Shown piece by piece: positions 52,640-61,092 of a stretch of 64,000 bases of DNA. Position 1 is the stretch's first letter. Each line of letters begins with the position of its first letter. Where the stretch lies: the NCBI RefSeq assembly GCF_013410355.1, contig NZ_JACCFI010000001.1:2294001-2358000 (forward strand), written 5' to 3'. Source of the stretch: Agromyces hippuratus. GTDB taxonomy: Bacteria > Actinomycetota > Actinomycetes > Actinomycetales > Microbacteriaceae. A program made the translations under genes and the position numbers. The notes beneath the pieces were generated by a model that was given only the letters and a program-made list of their open reading frames with translations, was not told the origin of the DNA and did not search any database.

Positions 52640-52725
52640 GTTGCGGTCGGGACCACTCGTGTCGTACCGGACCCGTGATGTCGGGTGTCCCGTGCGATAG
52701 GAGTGGTCCGAGGCGCCGCCGCAAC
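52640..52725. repeat. Unexplained two-tier hairpin of 86 bp
   Basis: Outer arms GTTGCGG (52640-52646) / CCGCAAC (52719-52725) and inner arms GGACCACTC (52650-52658) / GAGTGGTCC (52701-52709) are perfect, with small offsets between, and the apical part (GGACCCG...CGGGTGTCC) is also partly complementary. It lies in the gap behind the EamA gene and upstream of the GntR promoter. It may be a terminator, a structured RNA or a palindromic repeat. Confidence 0.6.
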
Positions 52726-52740
52726 AGTGGAGGCGCGCGC

Positions 52741-52774
52741 CGGGCGGGCAGCGTGCGCGGGCGGGCGGCGTGCG
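52741..52774. repeat. 17-bp tandem duplication
   Basis: CGGGCGGGCAGCGTGCG is followed by a copy with one difference. It sits just behind the EamA gene stop; the surrounding bases are featureless GC-rich DNA. Confidence 0.7.
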
Positions 52775-52778
52775 CGGG

Positions 52779-53765
52779 TCAGGCGGCGGCGCGGCGCGGC
52801 AGGCGCAGGCGGCCCTGCGCGAGCAGGATGCCGAGGAGCACGAGCACGGCGCCGATCGGCTCGTGCCACGAGAAGCGCTCGCCGAGCAGCAGCACCCCGA
52901 GCGCGACGCCGACCACGGGCGTGACGTAGGTGACCGTCGACGCGTTCGTCGGACCCCAGGCACGCAGCACGTTGATGTTCCAGATGTAGGCGAGGCCCGT
53001 GCCGAGCACGCCGAGCGCGAGGAGCGAGCCCACGATCGCGAGGTCGAGCTCGACCGGCTGCCAGGCGATCACGGGGGTCAGCACGAGCATGATCGCGCCC
53101 GCGATGCCGATGTTGAGGAACGCGAACGTCGCCGGCGCGATCGGCCGCGTGCTCAGGAACTTGCGGGTGTAGCCGAACGTGAAGCCGTAGCAGACGGCCG
53201 CGCCGAGGCAGGCGAGCTGACCGAGCAGGCTGCCGGTGAGCGCGGCGTACTGCCATGGCCCGATGATCACGACGACGCCCGCGATGCCGACGAGCACCCC
53301 CGCCCACTGCGCGGCGGCGAGCTTCTCGACGCGGAACGCGAGGGTGGCCATGAGCGCCGTCGTGATGGGGGTCACGGCGTTGTAGATCGACGCGAGGCTC
53401 GACGAGACGTGCAGTTCGGCCCACGCGAAGAGCATGTGGGGCACGACGCATCCGCTGATCGCGATGACCGTGAAGTGCAGCCAGACGATGGGCTGCCGCG
53501 GCAGCACCGGCCCGCGCTCCCCGGCCGGCGACGTGACGCGCGGCCGCATGACGAGCACGATGACCCCGAGCGTGAGGCCGCCGAGCACGAGCCGCGACCA
53601 CGCGACCTGCGTGAACCCGACGCCCTCGAGGGCGACCTTCATGAAGAGGAAGCTGGCGCCCCAGACGACGCCCATGCCGAGGAACTGCAGCCACGTCGAC
53701 AGCCGGTTCGGCTGCGAGGGCGCGGATGCCGCGGCGACGGCGTTCGGTGCGGTGCTGGTGCTCAC
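52779..53765 (-). CDS. EamA/DMT-family transporter
   Basis: 328 residues, GTG start, ten spans in two EamA halves. Recognisable are FLGMGVVWGASFLFMKVALE (first half) and ACLGAAVCYGFTFGYTRKFL plus APIGAV-type ends (EPIGAVLVLLGILLA). Such drug/metabolite transporters export small metabolites or amino acids. The specificity is unknown. Confidence 0.9.
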   Translation of the reverse strand: MSTSTAPNAVAAASAPSQPNRLSTWLQFLGMGVVWGASFLFMKVALEGVGFTQVAWSRLVLGGLTLGVIVLVMRPRVTSPAGERGPVLPRQPIVWLHFTVIAISGCVVPHMLFAWAELHVSSSLASIYNAVTPITTALMATLAFRVEKLAAAQWAGVLVGIAGVVVIIGPWQYAALTGSLLGQLACLGAAVCYGFTFGYTRKFLSTRPIAPATFAFLNIGIAGAIMLVLTPVIAWQPVELDLAIVGSLLALGVLGTGLAYIWNINVLRAWGPTNASTVTYVTPVVGVALGVLLLGERFSWHEPIGAVLVLLGILLAQGRLRLPRRAAA

Positions 53766-53907
53766 CGGTCGAGCGTACGCCCGGCCGCCGACCGCCCGAC
53801 ACGGGTGCCGGGGTGCATGTCCGGAATCCGCCGATGCTCGGCAGTCGCGGCATCCGCTGCGGCCCGGCCGCCTCCGATTCCCCGGTGCGGCGGCACCGCC
53901 GCGACCA

Positions 53908-53913
53908 TAGTCT
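53908..53913 (+). promoter_or_regulatory. -10 element of the dihydrolipoyl dehydrogenase gene
   Basis: TAGTCT (TANNNT) lies seven bases before the ATG; the ribosome-site-like GGAAG falls between them. Confidence 0.45.
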
Positions 53914-53920
53914 GGAAGCC

Positions 53921-55321
53921 ATGACCAGCCATTTCGATGTCGTCGTCCTCGGCGCAGGTCCCGGCGGCTACGTCGCCGCGGTACGCGCTGCCCAACTCGG
54001 CCTCAGCGTCGCCGTGATCGAGGAGAGGTACTGGGGCGGAGTGTGCCTCAACGTCGGGTGCATCCCGTCGAAGGCGTTGCTGCGCAACGCCGAGCTCGCC
54101 CACATCTTCCACGACCAGGCCGCGACGTTCGGCATCTCGGGCGACGTGCACTTCGACTTCGGCGTCGCGTTCGACCGCAGCCGCCAGGTGTCGGAGAAGC
54201 ACGTCAAGGGCGTGCACTTCCTCATGAAGAAGAACGGCATCACCGAGTTCGACGGCCGTGGCTCGTTCACCGGCCCGAACGCGATCGACGTCGCGAAGAC
54301 CGACGGCACGACCGAGCAGCTCACGTTCGCGAACGCGATCATCGCGACCGGTTCGCGCGTGCGCCTGCTGCCGGGCGTGCAGCTCTCGCAGAACGTCGTG
54401 ACCTACGAGTCGCAGATCCTCGCTCGCGAGCTGCCGAGCTCGATCGCGATCGTCGGCGCCGGTGCGATCGGCATGGAGTTCGCCTACGTGCTGAAGAACT
54501 ACGGCGTCGAGGTCACGGTCATCGAGTTCCTCGACCGAGCGCTGCCGAATGAAGACGTCGAGGTCTCCAAGGAGATCACCCGCCAGTACCGCAACCTCGG
54601 CGTGCCGATCCTCACCTCGACGAAGGTCGGGTCGGTCGTCGACAACGGGTCCTCCGTCACCGTCTCGTACACCGCGGCCGACGGGCAGCCGGGCACGCTC
54701 GAGGTCGACAAGGTGCTCATGGCCGTGGGCTTCGCGCCGAACGTCGAGGGCTTCGGCCTCGAGACCGCCGGTGTCGCCCTCACCGAGCGCGGCGCGATCG
54801 GCATCGACGAGCGCATGCGCACGAACGTGCCGCACATCTACGCCATCGGCGACGTCACCGCGAAGCTCATGCTCGCCCACGTCGCCGAGGCGCAGGGCGT
54901 CGTGGCGGCCGAGACGATCGGCGACGCCGAGACCATGGAACTCGGCGACTACCGCATGATGCCGCGCGCGACCTTCTGCTCGCCGCAGGTCGCGAGCTTC
55001 GGGCTGACCGAGCAGCAGGCCCGCGACGAGGGCTACGACGTGGTCGTCTCGAAGTTCCCGTTCAGCGCCAACGGCAAGGCGAACGGGCTCGGCGAACCCA
55101 TCGGCTTCGTGAAGCTCGTCGCCGACGCGAAGCATCTCGAACTGCTCGGCGGCCACATGGTCGGCCCCGACGTCTCGGAGCTGCTGCCCGAGCTGACGCT
55201 CGCCCAGAAGTGGGACCTCGGCGCACTCGAGCTCGCCCGCAACGTGCACACCCACCCCACGCTGTCGGAGGCGCTGCAGGAGACGTTCCACGGCCTCGCG
55301 GGGCACATGATCAACATGTGA
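53921..55321 (+). CDS. lpd: Dihydrolipoyl dehydrogenase (E3)
   Basis: 466 residues. FAD motif VVVLGAGPGGYVAAVRAAQL, redox disulfide GGVCLNVGCIPSK (Cys42/Cys47), NAD motif IVGAGAIGMEFAYVL, second FAD site YAIGDV and the C-terminal His-Glu pair in HTHPTLSEAL. It reoxidises dihydrolipoamide in the 2-oxoacid dehydrogenase complexes, reducing NAD+. It is transcribed alone, not beside E1/E2 genes, as common in actinobacteria. Confidence 0.95.
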   Translation: MTSHFDVVVLGAGPGGYVAAVRAAQLGLSVAVIEERYWGGVCLNVGCIPSKALLRNAELAHIFHDQAATFGISGDVHFDFGVAFDRSRQVSEKHVKGVHFLMKKNGITEFDGRGSFTGPNAIDVAKTDGTTEQLTFANAIIATGSRVRLLPGVQLSQNVVTYESQILARELPSSIAIVGAGAIGMEFAYVLKNYGVEVTVIEFLDRALPNEDVEVSKEITRQYRNLGVPILTSTKVGSVVDNGSSVTVSYTAADGQPGTLEVDKVLMAVGFAPNVEGFGLETAGVALTERGAIGIDERMRTNVPHIYAIGDVTAKLMLAHVAEAQGVVAAETIGDAETMELGDYRMMPRATFCSPQVASFGLTEQQARDEGYDVVVSKFPFSANGKANGLGEPIGFVKLVADAKHLELLGGHMVGPDVSELLPELTLAQKWDLGALELARNVHTHPTLSEALQETFHGLAGHMINM

Positions 55322-55322
55322 T

Positions 55323-55366
55323 CGGATGCCGCGGCGCCGCGTTCCGGCGTTGCGCCGCGGCATCCG
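55323..55366. terminator. Terminator hairpin after lpd
   Basis: A perfect 15-bp stem (arms CGGATGCCGCGGCGC and complement) with a 14-nt loop begins one base after the stop codon. Confidence 0.85.
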
Positions 55367-55392
55367 CTCGGTTCGACTGAGATCATCAGCGC

Positions 55393-56391
55393 ATGTCGTC
55401 AGTGGCAGGCCTGCTCATTCCGGCGAACCGGCGCAACCCGGCGGTGGAGCTGCTCGACCAGCTCGACCTCGACCACGGCGACGTGCGCGCCAAGCGCACG
55501 GGCTTCGTGATCATGCTCCTGCTCTCGGCGATCATCGCGATCGCGGGCATCATCGGGGACTCCACCGCCACCGTCATCGGGGCCATGATCATCGCCCCGC
55601 TCTCGACGCCGATCCTCGGCATCGCCGCGGGCATCGTGACCGGTCGGGCTTCGCTCGTCGGCCGCTCGGTGCTCTGGCTCGTCGGCGGCATGGTGGCCGT
55701 CGTCGTGCTCGGCATGCTGCTCTCGTACACGCTGCCCGACCCCCAGCAGCTCACGACGAACCCGCAGGTGACGAGCCGCACCGCGCCGACCCTCATGGAC
55801 CTGCTCGCCGCGTTCGCGACGGGACTCGCCGGGGCGTTCGCGATGTGCCGGCGCGACCTCAGCAACATCCTGCCCGGCGTCGCGATCTCGATCTCGCTCG
55901 TGCCGCCGCTCGGCGTGGTCGGCGTGAGCCTCGGTCAGGGCCAGTTCGACGCGGCCTTCGGCGCCTCGATGCTGTTCCTCTCGAACGTCGTGGCCCTCAT
56001 CATCGCGGGATCGCTCGTCTTCACCCTCGCCGGCTATCCGCGCGACCCCGAGGCCGTCGAGGGCGCGAACCGGCGACGCGCCTACACGATCGTCGGCGTG
56101 CTCACCGCGGTGGTCGCGATCCCGCTCGTCGTGAACTCGCTCATCATCGCGTTCGTCGCCTCGTGGACCGTGACCCTGCACTCCGTCACGAACGACTGGC
56201 TCGACGGCACGAAGGGCGCCTCGATCACGGGCGTCAGCTGGAACGGGCTGCAGGCCACGGTCGGCGTCGAGAGCCCCGGCGGTGACCTGCCGCCGCTCGA
56301 GGAGTACCGCGACGATCTCGCCGGCAAGCTGCCGTCGTACGTCTCGGTGAGCCTCGACGTGAAGTCGGGCAGCCAGGTCGAGGTGCGCTGA
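55393..56391 (+). CDS. DUF389-family membrane protein
   Basis: 332 residues. Six hydrophobic spans and the DUF389 core VIGAMIIAPLSTPILGIAAG and CRRDLSNILPGVAISISLVPPL (read as CRRDLSNILPGVA, ISISLVPPL). A soluble C-terminal domain follows (about 225-332). The family is widespread, of unknown function; a transport role is guessed. Confidence 0.85.
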   Translation: MSSVAGLLIPANRRNPAVELLDQLDLDHGDVRAKRTGFVIMLLLSAIIAIAGIIGDSTATVIGAMIIAPLSTPILGIAAGIVTGRASLVGRSVLWLVGGMVAVVVLGMLLSYTLPDPQQLTTNPQVTSRTAPTLMDLLAAFATGLAGAFAMCRRDLSNILPGVAISISLVPPLGVVGVSLGQGQFDAAFGASMLFLSNVVALIIAGSLVFTLAGYPRDPEAVEGANRRRAYTIVGVLTAVVAIPLVVNSLIIAFVASWTVTLHSVTNDWLDGTKGASITGVSWNGLQATVGVESPGGDLPPLEEYRDDLAGKLPSYVSVSLDVKSGSQVEVR

Positions 56392-56421
56392 GCAGGCTTC
56401 ACCCCCGGCACGAACGACGAG

Positions 56422-56456
56422 GGCGGATGCCGCAGCGTGCTGCTGCGGCATCCGCC
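56422..56456. terminator. Bidirectional terminator between DUF389 gene and actP
   Basis: Perfect 15-bp stem GGCGGATGCCGCAGC / GCTGCGGCATCCGCC with a 5-nt loop, between convergent genes. Confidence 0.88.
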
Positions 56457-56548
56457 TCTTCACTCGACGACGCGGCACGGGCAGGCATTCCCGCCGCGTC
56501 GAAGTTGGTTCCCGGCGACGAGTGGGACTTCTCGCCGCCGGGAGGTTC

Positions 56549-58162
56549 TCAGTGCTGCGTCGCCTTCTCGGCTCCGACGCCGGTGAGCGAGCGCACCTCC
56601 ATCTCGGACTGCTTCGCGGGGTCCTCCTTCTTCTTGTCGAGCACCGTGCCGAGCCAGCCCAGGAAGAAGGCCAGCGGGATCGAGACGATGCCGGGGTTCG
56701 AGAGCGGGAAGATCGCGAAATCGATCGACTCGGTCTTCAGCATCGACGTCTCGGAACCCGAGACGACCGGCGAGAAGATGATGAGGATGATCGCCGACGC
56801 GAGGCCGCCGTACATGCTCCAGAGGGCGCCCTGCGTGGTGAAGCGCTTCCAGAACAGCGAGTAGACGATCGTCGGCAGGTTCGCGGATGCCGCGACCGCG
56901 AACGCGAGCGCCACGAGGAACGCCACGTTCTGGCCGTTGGCCCCGATGCCGCCGATGATCGCCACGATGCCGATGATGACGACGGTGCGACGGGCGACCT
57001 TGACCTCGGCGCCCGGCGCCGGCTTGCCCTTCTTCACGACGCTCGCGTAGATGTCGTGGGCGAAGGAGGCCGCCGCCGTGATCGTGAGACCCGCGACCAC
57101 CGCGAGGATCGTCGCGAACGCGATCGCCGAGATGAGGCCGAGGAGCAGCGGCCCGCCGAGCTCGAACGCGAGCAGCGGTGCTGCGGAGTTCGGGCCGCCG
57201 GGTGCCGCCGCGATGACGTCGGCGCCGACGAGGGCCGCTGCGCCGTAGCCGAGCACGAGGGTGAACACGTAGAAGATGCCGATCAGCCAGATCGCCCAGA
57301 CGACCGACTTGCGGGCCTCCTTCGCGGTGGGCACCGTGTAGAAGCGCATGAGCACGTGCGGCAGGGCCGCGGTGCCGAGCACGAGCGCGAGGCCGAGCGA
57401 GAGGAAGTCGACCTTCGCGATCTCGGAGACGCCGTACTTGAGGCCCGGGTTCAGGATCTCGGGGTTGCCCGTCGCGGCGACCGCGTTGTCGAGCAGGGTC
57501 GAGAAGTTGAAGCCGTTGATCGCGAGCACCCAGACGGTCATCACGCCGGCGCCCGCGATGAGCAGGATCGCCTTGATGATCTGCACCCAGGTCGTGCCCT
57601 TCATGCCGCCGATGAGCACGTAGAGGATCATGAGCGCGCCGACCACGGTGATGACGAGCGCCTGGCCGAGCTGATCGCCGACGCCGAGGAGCAGCGAGAC
57701 GAGACCGCCGGCTCCGGCCATCTGGGCGAGCAGGTAGAAGAAGCAGACGACGAGCGTCGTGGTCGCCGCGGCGATGCGCACCGGCTTCTGCTTCAGTCGG
57801 AACGAGAGCACGTCGGCCATCGTGAACTTGCCCGTGTTGCGGAGCAGCTCGGCCACGAGCAGCAGTGCGACGAGCCACGCCACGAGGAACCCGATCGAGT
57901 AGAGGAACCCGTCGTAGCCCGTGATCGCGATCGCGCCGACGATGCCGAGGAACGACGCCGCCGAGAGGTAGTCACCGGCGATCGCCGAGCCGTTCTGACC
58001 GCCCGTGAACGAGCGGCCGGCGGCGTAGTAGTCGGCGGCGGTCTTGTTGTTGCGGCTCGCACGGAACACGATGATCATCGTGATCGCGACGAAGGCGCCG
58101 AAGATGGCGATGTTCAGCCAGGGCTCGCCGGGCGAGGTGCTCGCGGCTTCGAAGTGCAGCAT
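56549..58162 (-). CDS. actP: Cation/acetate-type solute symporter (ActP, SSS family)
   Basis: 537 residues with about thirteen spans. SSS signatures include YYAAGRSFTGGQNGSAIAGDYLSAASFLG (read as YYAAGRSFTGGQNG, SAIAGDYLSAASFLG), VLIGGMKGTTWVQIIKAILL and RFYTVPTAKEARKSVVWAIW. It takes up acetate or another short monocarboxylate with a cation. The start ATG overlaps the DUF485 stop by 1 bp (TGATG), as in yjcH-actP operons. Substrate beyond monocarboxylate is inferred. Confidence 0.92.
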   Translation of the reverse strand: MLHFEAASTSPGEPWLNIAIFGAFVAITMIIVFRASRNNKTAADYYAAGRSFTGGQNGSAIAGDYLSAASFLGIVGAIAITGYDGFLYSIGFLVAWLVALLLVAELLRNTGKFTMADVLSFRLKQKPVRIAAATTTLVVCFFYLLAQMAGAGGLVSLLLGVGDQLGQALVITVVGALMILYVLIGGMKGTTWVQIIKAILLIAGAGVMTVWVLAINGFNFSTLLDNAVAATGNPEILNPGLKYGVSEIAKVDFLSLGLALVLGTAALPHVLMRFYTVPTAKEARKSVVWAIWLIGIFYVFTLVLGYGAAALVGADVIAAAPGGPNSAAPLLAFELGGPLLLGLISAIAFATILAVVAGLTITAAASFAHDIYASVVKKGKPAPGAEVKVARRTVVIIGIVAIIGGIGANGQNVAFLVALAFAVAASANLPTIVYSLFWKRFTTQGALWSMYGGLASAIILIIFSPVVSGSETSMLKTESIDFAIFPLSNPGIVSIPLAFFLGWLGTVLDKKKEDPAKQSEMEVRSLTGVGAEKATQH

Positions 58163-58536
58163 CAGCGGGTCGCCTCCTCTGCGGTGAACGTCGCGCCCGT
58201 CTCGATCTCATCGCGGATCTCCTCGGCGATGGGGTCGAGCTCCTTGTTGGCGTAGTGCACGTACCAGGTGGTCACGGCGAAGGTCGTCACGACCTGCGCG
58301 AGACCGAGCAGGATCGCGACGTTGACGCTGCCGAACACGGGCGTCGACATGAAGTCGTGCGCGTAGCCGGCGAGCAGCACGTAGGCGAGGTACCAGACGA
58401 GGCATGCGGCCAGCACGGGGAAGACGAACCTCCGGTGCTTCGAACGCAGTCGCTGGAACTCTTCGGATTGTTGCACCGCGGGATAGTCGACGGGTGGGGC
58501 CGTCTCGGTCTCCGCGCTCAGGGCATCGTTGCCCAT
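58162..58536 (-). CDS. DUF485 small membrane partner of ActP (YjcH-like)
   Basis: 124 residues, two spans (VFPVLAACLVWYLAYVLLAG and VNVAILLGLAQVVTTFAVTT), then YVHYANKELDPIAEEIRDEI. The pattern is DUF485/YjcH, found with ActP transporters. The ATG at 58536 follows AAGGAG. Its promoter region contains a LytTR-type direct repeat. Confidence 0.9.
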   Translation of the reverse strand: MGNDALSAETETAPPVDYPAVQQSEEFQRLRSKHRRFVFPVLAACLVWYLAYVLLAGYAHDFMSTPVFGSVNVAILLGLAQVVTTFAVTTWYVHYANKELDPIAEEIRDEIETGATFTAEEATR

Positions 58537-58649
58537 GGCGAGTCTCCTTCGGGGTCGTGGCGGGCGGGGGGCCCGGCCGCCTGCAGGATGCAGTGGGGCA
58601 ACTCTCGCGCGCTCGCGCATCGGCGTGGGGTCGGTACCGTTCGTCGTCG

Positions 58650-58679
58650 CCGAACGGCGTTCACGGTGCGACGAACGGC
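58650..58679 (-). promoter_or_regulatory. LytTR-type direct repeat upstream of the DUF485-actP cassette
   Basis: On the minus strand GCCGTTCGT (58679-58671) and GCCGTTCGG (58658-58650) are separated by exactly 12 bp. LytTR response regulators recognise 9-bp direct repeats of the form [TA][AC][CA]GTTN[AG][TG] at 12-bp spacing; both copies match eight of nine positions. The adjacent lytS/LytTR genes supply the regulator. Confidence 0.6.
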
Positions 58680-58718
58680 GGATGCGCGACGACGAGCGAG
58701 CGGCCGGGCGAGAGCGGT

Positions 58719-58724
58719 TACGCT
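58719..58724 (+). promoter_or_regulatory. -10 element of the histidine kinase operon
   Basis: TACGCT (TANNNT) ends seven bases before the ATG at 58732, suggesting a leaderless transcript; no ribosome site is seen. Confidence 0.5.
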
Positions 58725-58731
58725 GTCGTGC

Positions 58732-59943
58732 ATGTCCGAGTCGATGCTGCTCGCCGCCGCCCTCGGCGTGGCCGGCGGAGCACTCGCGGTCGGACTCGTC
58801 GTGTTCCTGCGGCGCATCGTGCTGACGTCGAAGGAACTCGGCACCGACGCCGAGCAGGCGACCTACCAGACGCTGCACCTCGCCTCGCAGGCGGCGAAGC
58901 ACCTGCGCGGCGGCATCGACGAACTCGACGCGGCGCGGGCGGGCAAGCACCTCAGGGCGCTGCTCGGCTGCGACAGCCTCGCAATCGTCGATCGCTCGGG
59001 CACCATCGCGATCGACGGCGACGAGGCCGTGCGCGCCGTCGCCGAGCGGCTCGCCGCCACGGCGATCGCCGGTGGACGGCAGCAGGTGCAGCGCCGCATC
59101 CCGATCGGCGCGTGGGAGACGGATGCGGTCGTGGCCCCGATCCTCGGCGGCACCGGCGCGCTCGGCGCGATCGTCGCCTTCGCCTCCCCCGTTCGAGCCG
59201 GCCTCGTGCGTGCGACCGGCGAGGTCGCCGACTGGGTGGCCGCGCAGGTCGAGCTCGGCGAGCTCGACGCGTCGCGCGCCGCATTGGCGGAGGCCGAGGT
59301 GCGGGCACTGCGCGCGCAGATCAGCCCGCATTTCATCTACAACTCGCTGAACGCGATCGCCTCGTTCATCAACACCGACCCGGCGCAGGCGCGCGAGCTC
59401 GTGCTCGAGTTCGCCGACTTCACCCGGTACTCGTTCCGCAGGCACGGCGACTTCACGACCGTCGCCGAGGAGCTGCGCTCCATCGACAGCTACCTGCGCC
59501 TCGAGCGGGCGCGCTTCGGCGAGCGCCTGAAGGTCACGTTGCAGATCGCCCCCGAGGTGCTCTCGACGGTGGTGCCGTTCCTCTCGATCCAGCCGCTCGT
59601 CGAGAACGCCGTGCGGCACGGCCTCGAGTCGAAGGAGGGCGGCGGGCGCATCACGATCACGGCCGCCGACTCCGGCGCGTTCGCCGAGATCAGCGTGGAG
59701 GACGACGGCGTCGGCATCGACCCCGAGGTGCTCGCCGCGGTGCTCGCGGGCGGCCCGGCCGACGCCGAGCACGTGGGGCTCCGCAACGTCGACGCGCGCC
59801 TCCGGCAGGTCTACGGCGACGAGCTCGGACTCGTGGTGGAGACCAACGTCGGCGCCGGCACGCTCGTGCGCATGCGGGTGCCGAAGTCGGGGCCGCGACG
59901 CCCCTCGTCGGCCGGAACCCCCGATGGGAGACTTGAGCCATGA
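58732..59943 (+). CDS. LytS-type sensor histidine kinase
   Basis: 403 residues. One N-terminal span (LLAAALGVAGGALAVGLVVF, about 5-25), a GAF-like sensory region (LGCDSLAIVDRSGTIAIDG) and the His_kinase domain with phospho-acceptor His200 in ISPHFIYNSLNAIASFI. The ATPase has ENAVRHGLE and DDGVGIDPE. Only one span and a cytoplasmic GAF suggest sensing of an internal metabolite. It overlaps the response regulator gene by 4 bp. Confidence 0.92.
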   Translation: MSESMLLAAALGVAGGALAVGLVVFLRRIVLTSKELGTDAEQATYQTLHLASQAAKHLRGGIDELDAARAGKHLRALLGCDSLAIVDRSGTIAIDGDEAVRAVAERLAATAIAGGRQQVQRRIPIGAWETDAVVAPILGGTGALGAIVAFASPVRAGLVRATGEVADWVAAQVELGELDASRAALAEAEVRALRAQISPHFIYNSLNAIASFINTDPAQARELVLEFADFTRYSFRRHGDFTTVAEELRSIDSYLRLERARFGERLKVTLQIAPEVLSTVVPFLSIQPLVENAVRHGLESKEGGGRITITAADSGAFAEISVEDDGVGIDPEVLAAVLAGGPADAEHVGLRNVDARLRQVYGDELGLVVETNVGAGTLVRMRVPKSGPRRPSSAGTPDGRLEP

Positions 59944-60686
59944 TCTCCGTGCTCATCGCCGACGACGAGCAGCCCGCCATCGACGAGCTCGCCTACCTGC
60001 TCGGGCAGGATCCGCGCATCGGCGTGATCCACCAGGCATCGTCGGGGTCGGAGGCGATCCGCCTGCTGACGCGCGAACCGGTCGACGCCGCGTTCCTCGA
60101 CATCCACATGCCCGGGCTCACGGGGTTCGACCTGGCCCGGGCGCTCGCCAGGTTCGAGCACCGCCCCGTGCTCGTCTTCGTCACCGCCGATGAAGAGGGA
60201 GCGCTCGAGGCGTTCGACCTCGCCGCGGTCGACTACCTGCTGAAGCCCGTGCGCACCGAGCGGCTGCATCGCTCGGTCGGCCGCATCGTCGAGGCGCTGA
60301 AGGCCGGGGCGGCCAGCCAGACCGCGGCCGGGGCGACGACCGAGCCCGAGATGATCGCCGTCACGCTCGGCGGCACCACCCGCATGATCCGCCGCGACGA
60401 CGTGCGGTACGTGCAGGCGCAGGGCGATTACGCCCGGCTGCACACCGAAGAGGCGAGCTACCTCGTGCGGGTGCCGCTCAGCGACCTCGAGCGGCAGTGG
60501 GCCGAATCGGGCTTCGTGCGGGTGCACCGCTCGTACCTCGTGTCGCTCGCGCACCTCAGCCGCATCCGGCTGGGCTCCGACCACCCGAGCGTCACGGTCG
60601 GCCAGGCCGAGCTGCCCGTGAGCCGGCGGCTGCTGCCGGCGCTCCGGGACCGGCTCGACCAGACGATCATCCGCCCGAGGACGTAG
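59940..60686 (+). CDS. LytTR-domain response regulator
   Basis: 248 residues. Receiver domain with Asp54 (AAFLDIHMPGL), Thr in FVTADEEGA and Lys in YLLKPVR. LytTR DNA-binding domain from about 140 (MIAVTLGGTTRMIRRDDVRY, FVRVHRSYLVSLAHL). It probably activates one or both adjoining transporter cassettes, as BtsSR/YpdAB-type systems do for pyruvate-responsive transporters. Confidence 0.93.
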   Translation: MISVLIADDEQPAIDELAYLLGQDPRIGVIHQASSGSEAIRLLTREPVDAAFLDIHMPGLTGFDLARALARFEHRPVLVFVTADEEGALEAFDLAAVDYLLKPVRTERLHRSVGRIVEALKAGAASQTAAGATTEPEMIAVTLGGTTRMIRRDDVRYVQAQGDYARLHTEEASYLVRVPLSDLERQWAESGFVRVHRSYLVSLAHLSRIRLGSDHPSVTVGQAELPVSRRLLPALRDRLDQTIIRPRT

Positions 60687-60687
60687 C

Positions 60688-61092
60688 GTGACCGAGTCGT
60701 CGAGCGGGCGAGCGGATGCCGCGGGGCCGCCGCCCCGGGTTCGCGTCACCGCCCCGCGACCGGGCGGGGGCGGGGCATCCGCTCGCCCGTCGCCGCCGCA
60801 CGGCGCCGGGCCGACGAGCGACATCGCCGGCGTCTACGTGCGGTCGCTCATCCGCTCGCAGTTGCGACTCGCGGTCGTCTTCGCCATCGGCTTCGCGGTG
60901 GCCACCGCGCTCTTCGTGCTCGCCATCGCGCTCGTGCCCGACCTCGACTCGAGCTTCGTGTTCGGCGTGCCGGCGTCGTGGCTGCTGCTCGGCGTGGGCA
61001 TCTACCCGTTGACCCTGACGGTCGCCGGGCTCTACGTGCGCGCCGCCTCGCGGAACGAGTCGCGCTACCGCTCGCTCACGGAGGCGGAGTGA
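60688..61092 (+). CDS. DUF485-like small membrane protein, partner of the downstream SSS symporter
   Basis: 134 residues from a GTG one base after the regulator stop. Residues about 55-115 hold two spans (LAVVFAIGFAVATALFVLAI and VPASWLLLGVGIYPLTLTVA) with spacing like DUF485. The first ~45 residues are Pro/Gly/Arg-rich and coincide with a large terminator-type hairpin (60706-60788), so the true start may lie further downstream, for example GTG 60838. Overlaps the symporter start by 4 bp. Confidence 0.75.
   Translation: MTESSSGRADAAGPPPRVRVTAPRPGGGGASARPSPPHGAGPTSDIAGVYVRSLIRSQLRLAVVFAIGFAVATALFVLAIALVPDLDSSFVFGVPASWLLLGVGIYPLTLTVAGLYVRAASRNESRYRSLTEAE
60706..60788. other. GGATGCC/GGCATCC hairpin inside a coding start
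   Basis: Arms GGGCGAGCGGATGCC (60706-60720) and GGCATCCGCTCGCCC (60774-60788) pair perfectly over 15 bp around a GC-rich 53-nt loop. It belongs to the hairpin class that otherwise stands at gene ends, but here lies between the two-component genes and the transport genes. Confidence 0.75.
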
